Shown here: one piece after another, positions 21,841-33,922 of the stretch
How the letters are laid out: each line of letters begins with the position of its first letter
Position numbering within the stretch: the stretch's first letter is position 1
Notes under the pieces: generated by a model
Database searches by the model: none
What the model was told of the DNA's origin: nothing
Seen by the model: the letters and a program-made list of their open reading frames with translations, nothing else
DNA from: Chlorella sorokiniana
Taxonomy: Eukaryota; Chlorophyta; Trebouxiophyceae; Chlorellales; Chlorellaceae
Reading direction: 5' to 3'
Assembly (NCBI GenBank): GCA_025917655.1
Contig: CP084620.1
Coordinates: 2,046,001-2,110,000 of the forward strand
Length of the DNA: 64,000 bases
Translations under genes and position numbers: made by a program

Positions 21841-24800
21841 ATGGCGGCACTATCCAAGGCAGACCTGCATCAGGCTGCGCTGGTGCCGTCTCCGCTGCCG
21901 CCGGCGCCTGCAGCAACGGCGCCCATCACACCACCACTCTTTGCTGCCCAACCAGCAGTCGGCACGCAGCAGGCGCGGGCAGCAGCGCTGACGCCTGGCC
22001 CAATGGCAACGCTCCCGCTGTACTCTGCCGCACCTGCCGCCATACCGCTGCCTGCGGCTGCGGCTGCGCCAGGTGTCGCTGCCGCGCAGCTAGCGCCAGC
22101 ACCAGCAGAAGCTGCGCCCCTTGCGGCGGGGTTTCACGTGCCGGGGCCAGCTTGGGGTGGTGCAACGTCGGCGCAGCCCCAGCAAGCAGCCCCCGACATC
22201 CTTTCTTCCCTTCCAGCCAGCTCCTCCCGCGGGAGCTCCACAGCCTCCTTGCTGCAGGGCATCACGGGGGCAGTGGCGGTTTCCGACCGCCCCTGAACCC
22301 CCAGCTGACCAGCAGCACCCCGCTGGCACAGCCTGCATACACAGCATTGCATCACACGGCAGATGCGGCACCTCATCCGGCAGTTGGCCTGGGCGGCCCT
22401 GCCAACCTGCCGCCCTCTCCCTTCCTCGGCCCGCATCCAGCGGCGCAAGCTGCAGCCTGCCCCCAGCAGTTTGGTGTGCCGGCGGTGCCGGCCCAGCCAA
22501 CGCTGCTGGGCGCGGTTGCAGCCCAGCCCAACCTGGCGGCAGGGCAGCCAGGCATCAGCGCCTCCCTCTCTGCCAGGGCTGCTCGGCAGGCGCAGCTGGC
22601 ACCTGTGCCGGAGCTCTCGAGCGTCGCCATCCCGATGGATGCCGCAGCAGCAGGTCCCGGGGGCCTCCTGCCCCTGCACCCTGTTGCTGGGCCAGCAGCG
22701 GCGCACTCGCAAGCGGTGCCGCCCCTGGCAGGCACGGCCCCTGCGCCGCTTGCAGCGGCACAGGCTGGGCCGCAGCACCCGGCGGTGCCACCGTCGCAGC
22801 AGCCAGGTGACCCACCGCCGCGCGTAGGCGGCGATGCCACATGCTGGAGATCCCATTCAGCTGTGGTTCACTTACAAGTGTGCACGCCCGGAATGCAGGC
22901 ACGAACTTTGGAGCGTGCGCACAAGCGCAGGCTGTGCGGCCCGCCTCGCCCTTCCTCACGGCGGCGCCTGGCGGCACCACCATGCCTGGCGCGTCGATAT
23001 ACCCCACTTACAGGGCGGCGGGCAGTCCGCAGCTAAGTGAGCATCTGGCAGCGCTCTCGCTTCACAGCCAGGCTTGCAGCGAGGCAGGCAGCGTGAGGAG
23101 CGGCGGCGCCTCGGCGGGCGCGCTGCCTGCAGGCTCAGCGTGGAGCACGGGCGGCTCTTCAGCCGCCAGCTCGGCGCGGGTCGCCGCCGCCTTTGCCGCC
23201 ACCCTGGACTCGCCCTCCCGCCAGCTGGAGCACGCTGCCGTGGCATCCCAGCAGCTGGCAGCGCAGAAGCAGGCGGAGCAGCATGCGGCAGCTGCTGCGT
23301 ACCGGCAGGCCGCCAGCGATGCAGCCTGCGCGTTGGACCCAGCTGCGGCCAGACGAGCGGTGGCTGCCGCTCAGGATGCCGCGGCCACGTTTTCGGCGGC
23401 AGCCTCCGACGCGGCAGCGGCGCAGCAGACCAGCAGCCAACTGCATCAGGCGGCGGTGGTGACGGCCGCCGCCGAGGCCAGCCCCGGCGTGATGCAGCTG
23501 AAGCACGCTGCCGCCGCTACGCACCAGGTGGCCCTGCAGAAGCAGGTGGAGCAGCGGGCGGCGGTGGCGGCCTACCAGGCGGCCGCCACCCAGGCCGTGG
23601 CAGCCACCGACCAGGCCGCCGCTGGCGTGGCGCTGGCAGCCGCGCAGACGGCGGCGCAGGCGTTCTCGGCGGCCACATCAGAGGCTGCCGCTGCCGAAGC
23701 CGCTGCATGCCAGCTGCAGCAGCAGGCGGCAGCTGCAGTGTCAGTGGTTGCTGCCAGCTCGCAGCTGCCGCCGGGTGGGGGGCCTGTGGCAGCAGCCGGC
23801 CTGCCCGCCATGGCTCATCCGGTAGCTCCCAACCCCCTTCCCCTGCAGCAGTGCAGCTTGCAGGGGCAGCCGCAGCAGCCCAGCAAGTGCATGCCCAGAA
23901 GGCAACGGAGCATCGGAACGCCGCCGCCGTGTACCATGCCGCCACCGCCCAGGCTGCGGCGGCCAGCAGCCTGCAGGCGCAGGCCCATGCGGCAGTGGCT
24001 GTGCAGCAGGCTGCCGCCGCATACACCGCAGCGGCCAGTGAAGCAGCCGCGGCCGCCAACGCTGCCGATCAGCTGCAGAAGGCGGCCCTCGCAGCTGCTG
24101 CAGTGCAAATGCCGGCCTCCGCGCCGCTGGCGGCTTCAATTGCAGCCGGCATGCCGCTGCCGCCAGCCTTGCCCCTGCCCGTGGCAGGGCAGCCCCTCGT
24201 GCAAAGCATGCCGGGCCTTGCTGTGCCAGCTGTCGGCGTGGCTGCCGCCCTCGCATCATCTGCCGCTTCGGCGGTGACGGGCGGTGGCAGCACACCCTCG
24301 CTGGCCAGCTCTCAGCGCCACTCCGGAAGCGCTGCAGCCTCCAGCCTGCCCCACGGCAGGGCAGGCCCTGCCGCTGCCTATGCTACGCCACCAGCGGCTT
24401 CTGTGCTGCCCCACGTGGCAGGCTTGGTTGGCGCACAAGGTGTCGCTGCCCCCATGGTGGCGGCGCCTGTGGCTGCCGCCGTCGGGCGCTGCCCACAGTT
24501 GCGCTGGCCCCCACAGCCGCCGGCGTGGCCCACGTGCACTGGGCTCCCAGCTGCAGCAGCGGTACCGCTGGATCAGCGCAGCCCCCGCAGGTTGCCGGCC
24601 AGCCCAGCCCCCCTCCGCCTACCGCAGCGTGTCGGCCTGGTCGCAGCAGGCCGCCGGCATCGCCCGCACCTGCAAAGTCGTCTGCTCCACCGGCGGCAGC
24701 TTTGTGCAGCTGGCGCAGGGGGCTGGGACTACGAGGGTGCGGCACGCCCCACACCCAGCCTGCCCCCTGATGCCTGACACCAGGCAGCCTGTTGAGATGG

Positions 24801-27800
24801 GGAAGCGGTGTTGCGGTGCAGGGGTCTCGCTCTGCTGTGCTGCCCGCCCCACCCGCTGGTAGCCCCCTGCCGCCCTGCCCGCAGGCGGAGACACTCGCCT
24901 GGTGGCCGTGCCCTTCCACTGCGACTTCCCCGCCCTGGTGGAGGCGCTGGAGCGGGCGGCGGCGCGCCCGGGGCGCCAGCTGCTCGGCAGAGTCGGCCTC
25001 CGACGCCGCGCCCCGCACCTTTGTGAGTGGAGGGGCAGCAGCAGGCAGGGTCGCGCCCTCTTGGCAGCGCGGCTGCACCCGCGCCCTGCCCTGCCCCTAC
25101 TCACCTCGCTCCTCGCGAACCCAGCGCCCTGCCACCCCACGTGTGCCCCACCCCACACCTGCACCCCCACCCTCCCCGTCCATCCCCACCCCCACAGGCT
25201 CCCTCCATCAAGTACCGCCTGCCCAGCGACCCGTCGGTGTGGGTGGACCTGCTGGACGACGATGACGTGGCGGTGAGGGGGAGGAAAGACGGCGGGGCTG
25301 CACGCGGCGCCATCCACCTGCCATGCATGCATCTGATAGTCCACAAGCCGCATTCCCACAGGCAGGCTCAACACTGCAACCCCCTTAAAACCTGCCCCCT
25401 GACCCCTTTCACCATCAACCTTCCCCCACTCACCCCACTCACCCCCCCCACACACTCACCCCTGTCCCCCCATCCCTTACAGCTCATGTTTGACGAGTAC
25501 GACGAGCACCGAAACGGCGCCTCAGCCCCCGCAAAGCTGCACCTCTTTGTGCAGGTGGGGGCAGAGAAGGGCGTTTGTGGGGCCGTCGGCTACATGCGTC
25601 CTGCCACAGACTCCAAAACTCACCATCCCCCGCACCATCCACTTGTCTCTGAGCCCCTGCACGCCGCCCCCTTCCCCTCCCGACTGCAGTGGCGCGGCCC
25701 GCAGGAAGTGATCCCAGCGGGGTCTGAGGACCAGGGCAGTGAGCAGCACAGCGAGCAGCTCAGCGGGCAGCTCAGCGGAAAGCACAGCGGGCAGCAGCGC
25801 CACACCGACCACGGGTATGCGCAGGGCGGCAGCGGAGCAGGTGAGGTTTGAAGCATGCGCCTCGTCTGTGCATTTCCACGCAGCGCAGACTGTTCGTCCC
25901 TCATGGCAACCAAAGGCACCACTGTAACGGCTGCAGGTGCAGGATCCAACGATGGAGTGGGTGCTAGTGGTGGCTCTGCAAGGCGCCCTGTGAGCGGCAG
26001 CGGCGGGCTGCTTGCGAGTGTGGGCCACAACACTAGAGCCCCGTCTGTCTGGCTCCTCGCCCCCTGCTGCCTTTCCTCCCAGCTCTTCACCAAGCCTCCT
26101 CCTGCCCCCCGCAGGCTGGCGGCTACCCCCAAGGCGAGGCAGCGTGGATTTGTGCGCACTTGTGGAGAAGATGGTGGGGCTGGCACCAGAGCTGCTGCCA
26201 CAACCAGTCGATGCCCCACCCGCCCTGCAGCACCCTCGCGCTTTGACCCGCGCCCGCGCAGGTGCACAGCCATGCGGCGTGCTGTGTCCATTGCGTGCCC
26301 TCCACCTGCCGCTCCCCTCTGCCCACCCTGCAGGAGATCATTGACCCCGCCGACATCCAGCTGATGCGCTTCCTAGGCAGCGGGGGGTGAGGCCGCCGCG
26401 CAGGCCCGCCCCCAGCCCAACAGCCCCGCTGCGCACCGGCAGTCAGGGTGGCCCCCTCGTTGATGGCCAAGCAGGGGCGTGTGCTGGCTTGGTAGCTGGC
26501 AGGGGCGCGGTGTGTGTGACTATAAGCCGTCAGCTGTGCAGGTACGGTGATGTGTACCTCGCCCGCTGGCACGGTTCGGACGTGGCGGTTAAATGCATGA
26601 ACCCCAGCCTGTTCTTCGGCACCGGTGAGCTGGCATGCGCCGGTACTTCTGGGGCCGGATCATGATTGCCCTTGGACCCCCTGTTGCATTTGCCTTGCGC
26701 GCCGGCAGCAGCCCTTCCTTTCAATGCGTAGCATGTCTGTCCAATGCCTGTCCAATGCAACCATGACCCCCCCCCAAAAAAAGGCGAGTTCTCCGGGACC
26801 AACCGCGCCGCCATCATCGACCTGATCAAGGAGGCGGACCTGCTGGGGTCCATGAGGCACCCAAACGTGGTGTGGGTGTACGGCATTGTGCTGCCCCGCT
26901 CAGCGCTGGAGGGGGGCACCCTGCGACAGCGGCAGCAGCGGGGCCAGCGACGGCGGTCGGGAGAGCGGCGAGGATGATGGGTCGGGAGCAGACGTCGCCG
27001 GCCCGGCGCCCAGCCTCGCCGGCACCGCCGCCAGCCGCCCCAGGAGCGACATGGTGGATGCGCTGGCCAGCGGCATGCGGCGCAGCGGCATGTCGCCCAA
27101 CATGGTGCGGCCACCAGCCCTGGTCACAGGTGTGTGGTCTGGGCCGGGCTCGGCCCCCTTGTGCACGGCCTTCACCGCAAGCAGACGCAAATCAGCAGGC
27201 GCCATGCGGTCAAGGACACTTTCCACACCTGCCCACACCCTCCCCTCCCCCTTCCAGAGTACATGGCAGGCGGAAGCCTGAAGAGCGCCCTGGCTCGGCG
27301 GGCCGACATCGTCGCGGGGCCGCTGACGAGGGTGGTGCTGGCCTTGGATGCAGCCAAGGGCATGGAGTACCTCCACAGCAAGGTGGGCGTGGTGTGTGGG
27401 TGGTGGGGTGGTGGGGTGGTTGGCTGGGTGGTGGCGTTCGGCAGGTTCAGGGTTGAAGCGGTGCACCACTGCTGCTGGGGCGCCGAATGCGGGTGCTGTG
27501 TGCCTGGAAACGGTGAACCTGCAGCTGCCAAGAAGGGGTGCAGCAGTTCCAAGGGAGGTGAGGCTGCACCAGCCCCACCCCACCCCTCGCTGCACCGACC
27601 GTGCTGCCGTCGCCGCCCCTCCCCTCCACAGTGCCTGGTGCATTTTGACCTGAAGAGCGCCAACCTGCTGCTGGGCTACCGGGACAGGAGGCCCATCTGC
27701 AAGGTGGGCTGGGCAGGGTGTGTGCTGCCGTGCGGGGGATGGACAACCCCGTCACCGCCTGCTGGGCACGGCACCGAGCCGCCGCTGGCCTCCCTGCGCA

Positions 27801-29039
27801 GGTGGCCGACTTTGGGCTCAGCAAGCAGGTGAGACGCGGTGCCCGGCGCGATGACCATACTGAACCCCATTCGATGCCCCCGTCAGTGCTTGGTCTGGGC
27901 TGCGCTTTCCCGGGCGGTACCACCCTGCTGCTGCTGCCCCTGGCTGCAGAAGCTGCAGACGTATGTGAGTGGGGTGAGCAGCCAGCGGGGCACCCTGCCC
28001 TGGACGGCCCCGGAGATCCTGCGCACGCCCGACGCGGTCACCGAGAAGGTGGACGTGTACAGGTGCGAGGGGCGGGGGCGCCGCAAGCGCACGGCAGGGC
28101 TGCTGGCGCGCGTGCTGCCAGCCTCTCCGCCGTGGCCGCAAAACGCACCCAGGTGCTGGCCGCCTCCCAGCCGGCCTCACTGCGCTGCATGGTTCCATGC
28201 TTTCCGACTCCCACCGCGACGCCCCTGCCGCCAGCTTTGGCGTGGTAATGTGGGAGCTGTGGACGGGGCTGGAGCCGTTTGCTGGGCTCAACTACCACGC
28301 TCTAATGCTGCGGCTGGCCAACCCGCGGGAGCGGCTGCGACCGCCCGTGCCCGGGCGCCCGACTGGGAGGGTGAGCCTGCCAGGCGGTGTGCGGTGCTGG
28401 GGCAGGTGGCCTGGACAGCCTGGGGCAGCGCGCACTGGCCGTGCTTGGACAGCAGCAGCACCAGCATCACCAGGTGCGGAATGGCCTGGCCCAGCTGTGT
28501 GCTGCGCCCCCATGACAGGCGAGGCGCCCCCGAGCCCGCCCCCGGCTGGCGCGACTTGATGGAGCGCTGCTGGAGCGACGACCCCGCCGCCAGGCCCCCT
28601 TCTCAGGTGCGCCAGCTGCCCAGGGACGGGGCGGTCGGCGCCGCCAGCGCAAGCTTGCGCACCGGCTTGTGGGGAAGGGGCAGCTGTGGCCCTGCTGCGC
28701 TTGATCATTGGGAACTCCCCACCCAGCCGGCACCCCTGCCGTGCCTGAGGTGGCGCCGCACGCTGCCGCCGCCCGCCTGTCGCCGGTGCAGAGCTGATTG
28801 CGGATCTGCGCAGCATGGCATCCGCCATCAAGCCCCGCCGCGATGGAAGCACCCGCAGCGGGGTGGCGCAGCAGGGGGGCGGGTCTGTCTGGGAGCGGCG
28901 CGCGGCAGGGAGCGTGAGGCTGGGCGCCACCCGTCGAGACCTGCCGCAAGCGCTCTCGGCCAGAGCTTGGCGCCGGGGTGACTGCGTCTACGCGTCCAGC
29001 ATGACCCTTTCCTTCTTCGTGTGTGTCGCTGTTAACTAG
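21841..29039 (+). CDS. PB1-domain Raf-like protein kinase (plant B-type MAPKKK)
   Basis: The chosen ATG opens MAALSKADLHQAALVPSPL. The first 900 or so residues are Ala/Pro/Gln-rich and include three copies of an 80-90 residue alanine repeat. A PB1 domain follows in exons at about 24680-24730, 24885-25018, 25199-25273 and 25483-25554 (STGGSFVQLAQG, GDTRLVAVPFHCDFPALVEA, SIKYRLPSDPSVWVDLLDDD, MFDEYDEH). The kinase domain starts at 26336: DIQLMRFLGSGG / YGDVYLARWHGSDVAVKCM (Gly loop and Lys), EYMAGGSLKSAL, LVHFDLKSANLLLGY (catalytic loop HFD, usual in this plant Raf clade), VADFGLSKQ, RGTLPWTAPEIL, SFGVVMWELWTGLEPF, WRDLMERCWSDDPAARP and ELIADLRSMASAIKP. The stop used is TAG 29037. Frame slips at 22288, 23833 and 24718 each sit in a C or G run. 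PB1 and kinase could in principle be separate genes, but plants fuse them. Confidence 0.82.
23225..24105 (+). repeat. three coding alanine-rich repeats in the Raf-like kinase
   Basis: Units start at about 23225, 23498 and 23851 and each encode roughly 80 residues with the order AQKQAEQ/LQKQVEQ/AQKATEH, AAAYxxA, then FSAAASDAAAA/FSAATSEAAAA/YTAAASEAAAA and QLhQ/QLQQ/QLQK. Spacing is 273 and 353 bases; sequence identity is moderate, so the duplication is not recent. Confidence 0.75.
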
Positions 29040-29929
29040 CGGGGGTGCGCAGGGTATCGTGGCAAGTTCCAAGCTAGGGAAAAGGATAAGGGCGGAAGCA
29101 CAATGCACTCTGGCCAGGCGGCGTGCATGCTCGAGGTCTAAAACAAGCGTGTCACCCGGCCGTGAAAAATGTGACTGAAGACTGACATGCGCATGCCCCC
29201 AGCTGATGGCCGGCGAGGAGGGGATGGGGCTGCAGGTTGGGGCGATGCGGCCATTGGGCGGCATCAAGCAGGCTGCAGCAGCACAAGCGTCGCGATCCCA
29301 ACGACTTGCGCTGCGGCGGCCTGCCTGGCCAGCCCCCGACGGGAACGGGACGGGGGGTTGCCGAGGGGGTGCTCACAAGCGCTCAGGAGGACTGTAAAAG
29401 CAACGACCACCCGCCACGCCACAGCTGGTGGCTTCAAGCAAGGCTCAGGCAAGGGCGCCAACACTTGGCGGCGGGGGCCAGCAGGGGTGAGGAGCAAGGG
29501 AAGGGCAGCAGCAAGTGCGTTTTGGGGGGGCAGCTGGCGCGGTTTGTTGGGGTTGGTGGAGCGGCCATGCGTTGGGAGGCTAGGGAGCGTCGGCGGCACT
29601 TCCAAGGCAAGCACGGGGGATGGCGGGGATGGGGTGGGCACGGTGCCGCGGCGCTCACAGAGACGAGGCACACATGCGTGCCAAGACACCAGACGGGAGA
29701 GCTGAGCGTGTGGAAGGAAGGCAGGGGAAGCGAGGTAAAACAGGAGGAAGTTCGATCAAATGCTGGTGCGATGGGACGATTATTGGTACACACTCGCGGC
29801 GCGGCGCAACGCGCCGCCGCGCGCCAATCATGGCGGGAAGGAGCTCTTGAGGCGCGGCAGCGCGGCGGGCAGGCCGGCATGGGACTCCTGGAGAGGGCGT
29901 CCGGGAGGCGGCCCAGGGCTGCCGCTGAC
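29040..29929. other. convergent intergenic region between the two kinase genes
   Basis: 890 bp between the Raf-like (+) and WNK (-) stops. It contains G-rich stretches on the plus strand (for example 29460-29640) but no conserved coding block on either strand, no RNA gene and no repeat that I can recognise. Confidence 0.5.
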
Positions 29930-32900
29930 TCAGCGCCGCTGCTGCTGGTCCATGCCTCGGTCCAGCCACTCCTTGAGGGCGGCGGCGCAGATGTCTCGGT
30001 CGGTGTCGCTCAGGTGGAACTCGGAGGAAATCTCGGCAGCAATCTCGTCTGAGGGCCGGAGGACGGGGGGGGCGGCAGGAGAGTGGGGCATGGCATTGGG
30101 CGCAAAAAAGCAGCGGAAGGGACGTGGTGTGTGAAGCGAGGTTAGTAGGGCAGGCCTCGGCAGGCCAGGCCAGTGGGACGCGTTGCACTTGGCTCGGCGT
30201 TCAATGCACGCACAAGCCGCCCCCAATGACCACAAAAGCACACACACGGTAGCCATTGCCCAGCACCACAGGGGGCGGGGAGGCCTCCCCCTCCCCGGCC
30301 CCACCCCTTATCAGGGCGCGCACCCACCGGGCGTGTCTGAGTCTGGGTCGTAAACAAAGTCGATGGTTTTGGAGGAGCCCGCCCGCCGCCCGCCTCCCCC
30401 TCCCCATCCCCCTCCCACTCCATGTGCAGCCGGAAGTGGAGCTTGCCGTCGCGCAGCTTGCCGGTGAAGATGAAGCAGTAGTCCTCGCCACGCACTGCGG
30501 GGGCGGGGTGCGGAGGTTGGTGATGGAGGTGGCGTGGGGCAGGCGCGGGGTAGCACAAACCCTCAGCAGGGGCAGCTCCAGCGCTCACGGCGGAACACAC
30601 AGCCGGCGCTGCTCATCCACAAGAACACGCATCTATAGCCCCACCCGTGCCAGCCTCGCACGCCGCCGGCTCGTCATCGCTGCCAGGCAGGGAGGGGGCG
30701 GCCGCCCGCGCAGCGACGCCTCATCTTGGGGCTGCGGGGGCGGGGGCAGCGGGGCCAGAGCGGCGTCGGCGCCAGCAGTCTGCGCACAGGCTCCGGGGGC
30801 GATGCGCTGCCGCAGCAGGGCGCGCCACTGCAAGGAGCCGCCCGAAGGGGCGGCGGCCCCCTTTCCCGACATCACCCACCGCGCTGCTCTGAAGGTGCTC
30901 AATGTCGCTGCGGCTCTTGATCAGCTCCTGGTCGGTGCTGCTGGCGGGGGCGGTCGCCTTCCTGGGCGGCTGCAGAGGGCAGCGCAGAGCGGGGCGCTCA
31001 GCCCCAGCCACTGGCGGGGCGGTGCAGCCGCCTGGTTGCGCTGCACCACGTCCTGCACCCACCCCAGCAGGTGCACGGCAGGGCCCGCCAAAGACCCCCT
31101 CTGGGCAAACCCCTGGCACCCTCCTCCCCCCCCCACCCCACACACACCTGCAGGAAAACGTCCTCCAGCAGCTCCTGAGCCGAGGGCGCTGCTCCGGCGG
31201 CGCCAGGCAGCGCGCGAGGAAGGCCTGCGCCGCGTCGTCCTGCACCGAGTCCAGCCGCTCCTGCAGCTCCTGCGGGGGGCGGGCCGGGGCGGGTGCCGCG
31301 GTGGGTGCAGCTGAAAGTCCGGGCGCAGCGGGCGCCTGGAGTCCAGCTGGCTCCTCGGGGCCGCACGAGCGCTTGGCGGAGCGCGCAGCCCTGCTGTTGT
31401 ACGAACAGCAGAGCATTCACCCCTCGCCCCAAAACACACATGGGCAGCCTGACTGCCACGACCCCGGGGCACACGAAGGAGAGCGACGGCGCCCACCTGC
31501 CACCCCGTCTCCCGTTCTTGTCCAGCCGCTTGCCGCTGATGAGCTCCAGCATGAGCAGGCCGTAGGCAAAGATGTCCACCGACTGCGTGTACTGGTTGTC
31601 CAGGTGGCCCTCGGGCATGACACCCGGGCCAAAGCGGCGCGGCGCCAGCACCGCCAGCCCCAGGTCGCCAATCTTGATCTCGCCGCTGTGGCCGTTGATG
31701 TAGATCTTGTCCAGCCTGGGTGGAGGGGCGGGGTGGAGAGCAGGGGGGCCGATGAGCATGTAGGAATACAAAAATGGCCGGGCAGCCGGGCTGACAAATG
31801 GTCGCCCCGCCTGCGGCACGCCCTGTCGGATAATCGCTCAGGCTCCCGGCGGTGCGCGCGCCCCCCCCCCCCCCCCCCCCCTTCCCGCTTCCAGCGTCCC
31901 ACCTGAGGTCTCCATGCACCACGGGCGGCTCCCGGTTGTGCAGGTAGGCCAGGCCCTGCAGGATCTGTCGCCCCCACTTCTTCACCGCCTTGATGTCCAG
32001 AGACTTGTGCCGCTGGCGGTAGTCGCTGCGGCACACACGTGAGCAGGGGGCAGAGCAGCGTCAGGCCCAGCAGCTCGCACTGAATGAGCACCAGCGAAGC
32101 CTGAGGGCAGCAAAGGCGGCAGGGCAGCACAGGGCAGGAGCGGGCCGCCGAGCGCACCGCAGGGCGCCGCTGGTGAAGAACTCGGTGATCATGTTGATGC
32201 AGCCGTTCGACTGGTCTTCCCAACACTGGAAGCACTGCGGCATGAGGGGGGGGGGCAGCACGAGGATGTGGTTGGGTGGGGGTGGGGAGGGTGGGGGGTG
32301 CGGTGGGGCGCCTGGCAGGGGCTGGTTGCATGCCCTGCTGCCACGACCGCGAGGGGACGTCCTGCCCGCTCCCGCCGGTAGGGTCGCAGGCAAGGCCCTG
32401 CCATCCTTGCAACCTAGACCCTCTGCCTGCATAGCTGCCGGACTGTGTGAAGGTGCTGTTGCAGGCCCCGTTCTGCGCAGATTCCCTTAACCCCCCAACC
32501 GCACACAGGGCACCTCCAGCGCCCGTCGACGAACCTTGATGATGTGGGGATGGTCCAGCCCTAGCCCGTAGGATATTTCCTCAACAATCTTTACCATCTG
32601 CTCATGGCTGAGGTTGTTGCTGCCCGCCTCTATCTTGCTCCACGCCACGTCGATGCCCTGCTTCTCATCGAAGCCCTTGTACACCAGCTTGAAACGGCCC
32701 GACCCCACCTGCTGCCCATAGCGAGAATATCGCCCTGCGGAGGCACACGCGGGATTAGAGATTGCAAGCGGAGAGGAGGGCATGGGGCATGTATGCTGCG
32801 ATGCCAGCGGCGGGTCCCTCCCTTGCTGAAGCAGGCACCCGGCAGCGGGCAGTGCCGCCCGCACCATGCTGCAGCACAACAGCGACTGGCAACCACACAT

Positions 32901-33072
32901 TGTTGGCATCCTGCAGTGCTCCCAGAACAGACCCACCTGTGAGGTCCTGCTCAACCACCTCATCTTCGTCGTCCTCTGTTGCTTGCGAGTGCTGCATGAC
33001 TACTGGCAACCGTGACTGACTGTCGTCGGGTGCAGGCGCCGCCACTGCCGACATACTGCCCTCTGCATCCAT
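29930..33072 (-). CDS. WNK: WNK-family (with-no-lysine) protein kinase
   Basis: Exons: 33072-32938, 32734-32535, 32234-32158, 32025-31903, 31715-31497, 31269-31148, about 30957-30875, about 30497-30330, about 30051-29930. The start [20 protein letters not shown] leads an acidic N-terminus. The kinase shows the WNK hallmarks: Lys in the glycine loop ([12 protein letters not shown]), no Lys after VAW, GDLGLA in place of DFG, and an ENLSH-like helix ([15 protein letters not shown]). The catalytic loop reads VVHGDLR, lacking the HRD Arg, and the APE motif is degenerate (VMPEGHL). A C-terminal PF2/OSR1-like domain follows ([51 protein letters not shown]). Frame slips near 31185 and 30370-30410 lie in C/G runs. 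In other eukaryotes WNKs sense chloride and crowding; the substrate here is unknown. Confidence 0.9.
31861..31881 (+). repeat. 21-base C homopolymer in a WNK intron
   Basis: An uninterrupted run of C lies in the intron between WNK exons 4 and 5 (a G run in the sense direction). Length from sequencing reads is likely to be unreliable. Confidence 0.9.
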
Positions 33073-33922
33073 AGCAGCCCCGGGGGCGCCTGGCCGCCCG
33101 GGTTCATGTGCCCGGGTGCCGATCGAGCGGCCTCCGAGCGTGGGGGTCGGGATGCTGCCGCCAAGGAGGATGAAGAGTGAGGGAGCCCTCTGGGGGCTAG
33201 GAGGGGCTATCGCGCCCCAAATCGACAAGGAAAGCAATCGTGGCTGGGAAACGGCGGCTCCTCAACTAGCACTGGCTGTGAATGCGGTTGGCTGCAGAGC
33301 CAGGTGAGACGACTTCAAGGGATTGCAGTGTGCTTGAGAGGTTGTGAACACAAAGCAGGGATTGCCAGGGTGCCAGGTTTGAGCTGGGGCCAGGAGGAAA
33401 ACTGCGAGAAACGGAGAAACGGAGCCCGACCTGCATCTCTCAGCAATGTCTGGGCGTCTGCACATTGTTCTGTGGCCTTAAGAATGACCCAAAGCCGGCG
33501 GCCGCCGTCGGTCGCGCCCTCTGGCCTGCCCCGCCCTTCCACGGCGGCCGCCGGTGCAGCAAGCTGTTGCCGACTGCAGCGTGCAGTGTAGGTCAGACCA
33601 CCTGTCACAAACTGCACCAAATCAGCGGAACTTTCGTAGCTGTGGGACAGTCATGCAGGATGCTTTCAAAAAACCTGCAGGTTCCCTCAAGGGCCGCACA
33701 TTCAGAACGCCACCTTTCACCCAGTGCCATGCATGCGTAGACTGCCTCGTTTCCCCCTTTCTGTAGCCGAACTGCGAATGCCGTCACTAAGAAAACATCG
33801 CCACGATGCAAGGTACTAATTGCCTCTTTACAAGGGGGTCTTCTTGCTGTGTACTGACAAAGAGTCGCCCAAGCGCGCCCTGGTCAAAGTCAGAAACCGG
33901 AGCAGAGCCTGCACCCCCAACC
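33073..33922. other. intergenic region upstream of WNK and downstream of CSN5
   Basis: 850 bp between two minus-strand genes. No conserved coding block, RNA gene or repeat is seen; it holds the WNK promoter and CSN5 3' untranslated region. Confidence 0.5.

Noticed and set aside
24680-25554. PB1 region as a separate gene upstream of the kinase
   Set aside because: Same strand, regular spacing and the well-known plant fusion of PB1 with this kinase clade favour a single gene, though no transcript was available to prove it.
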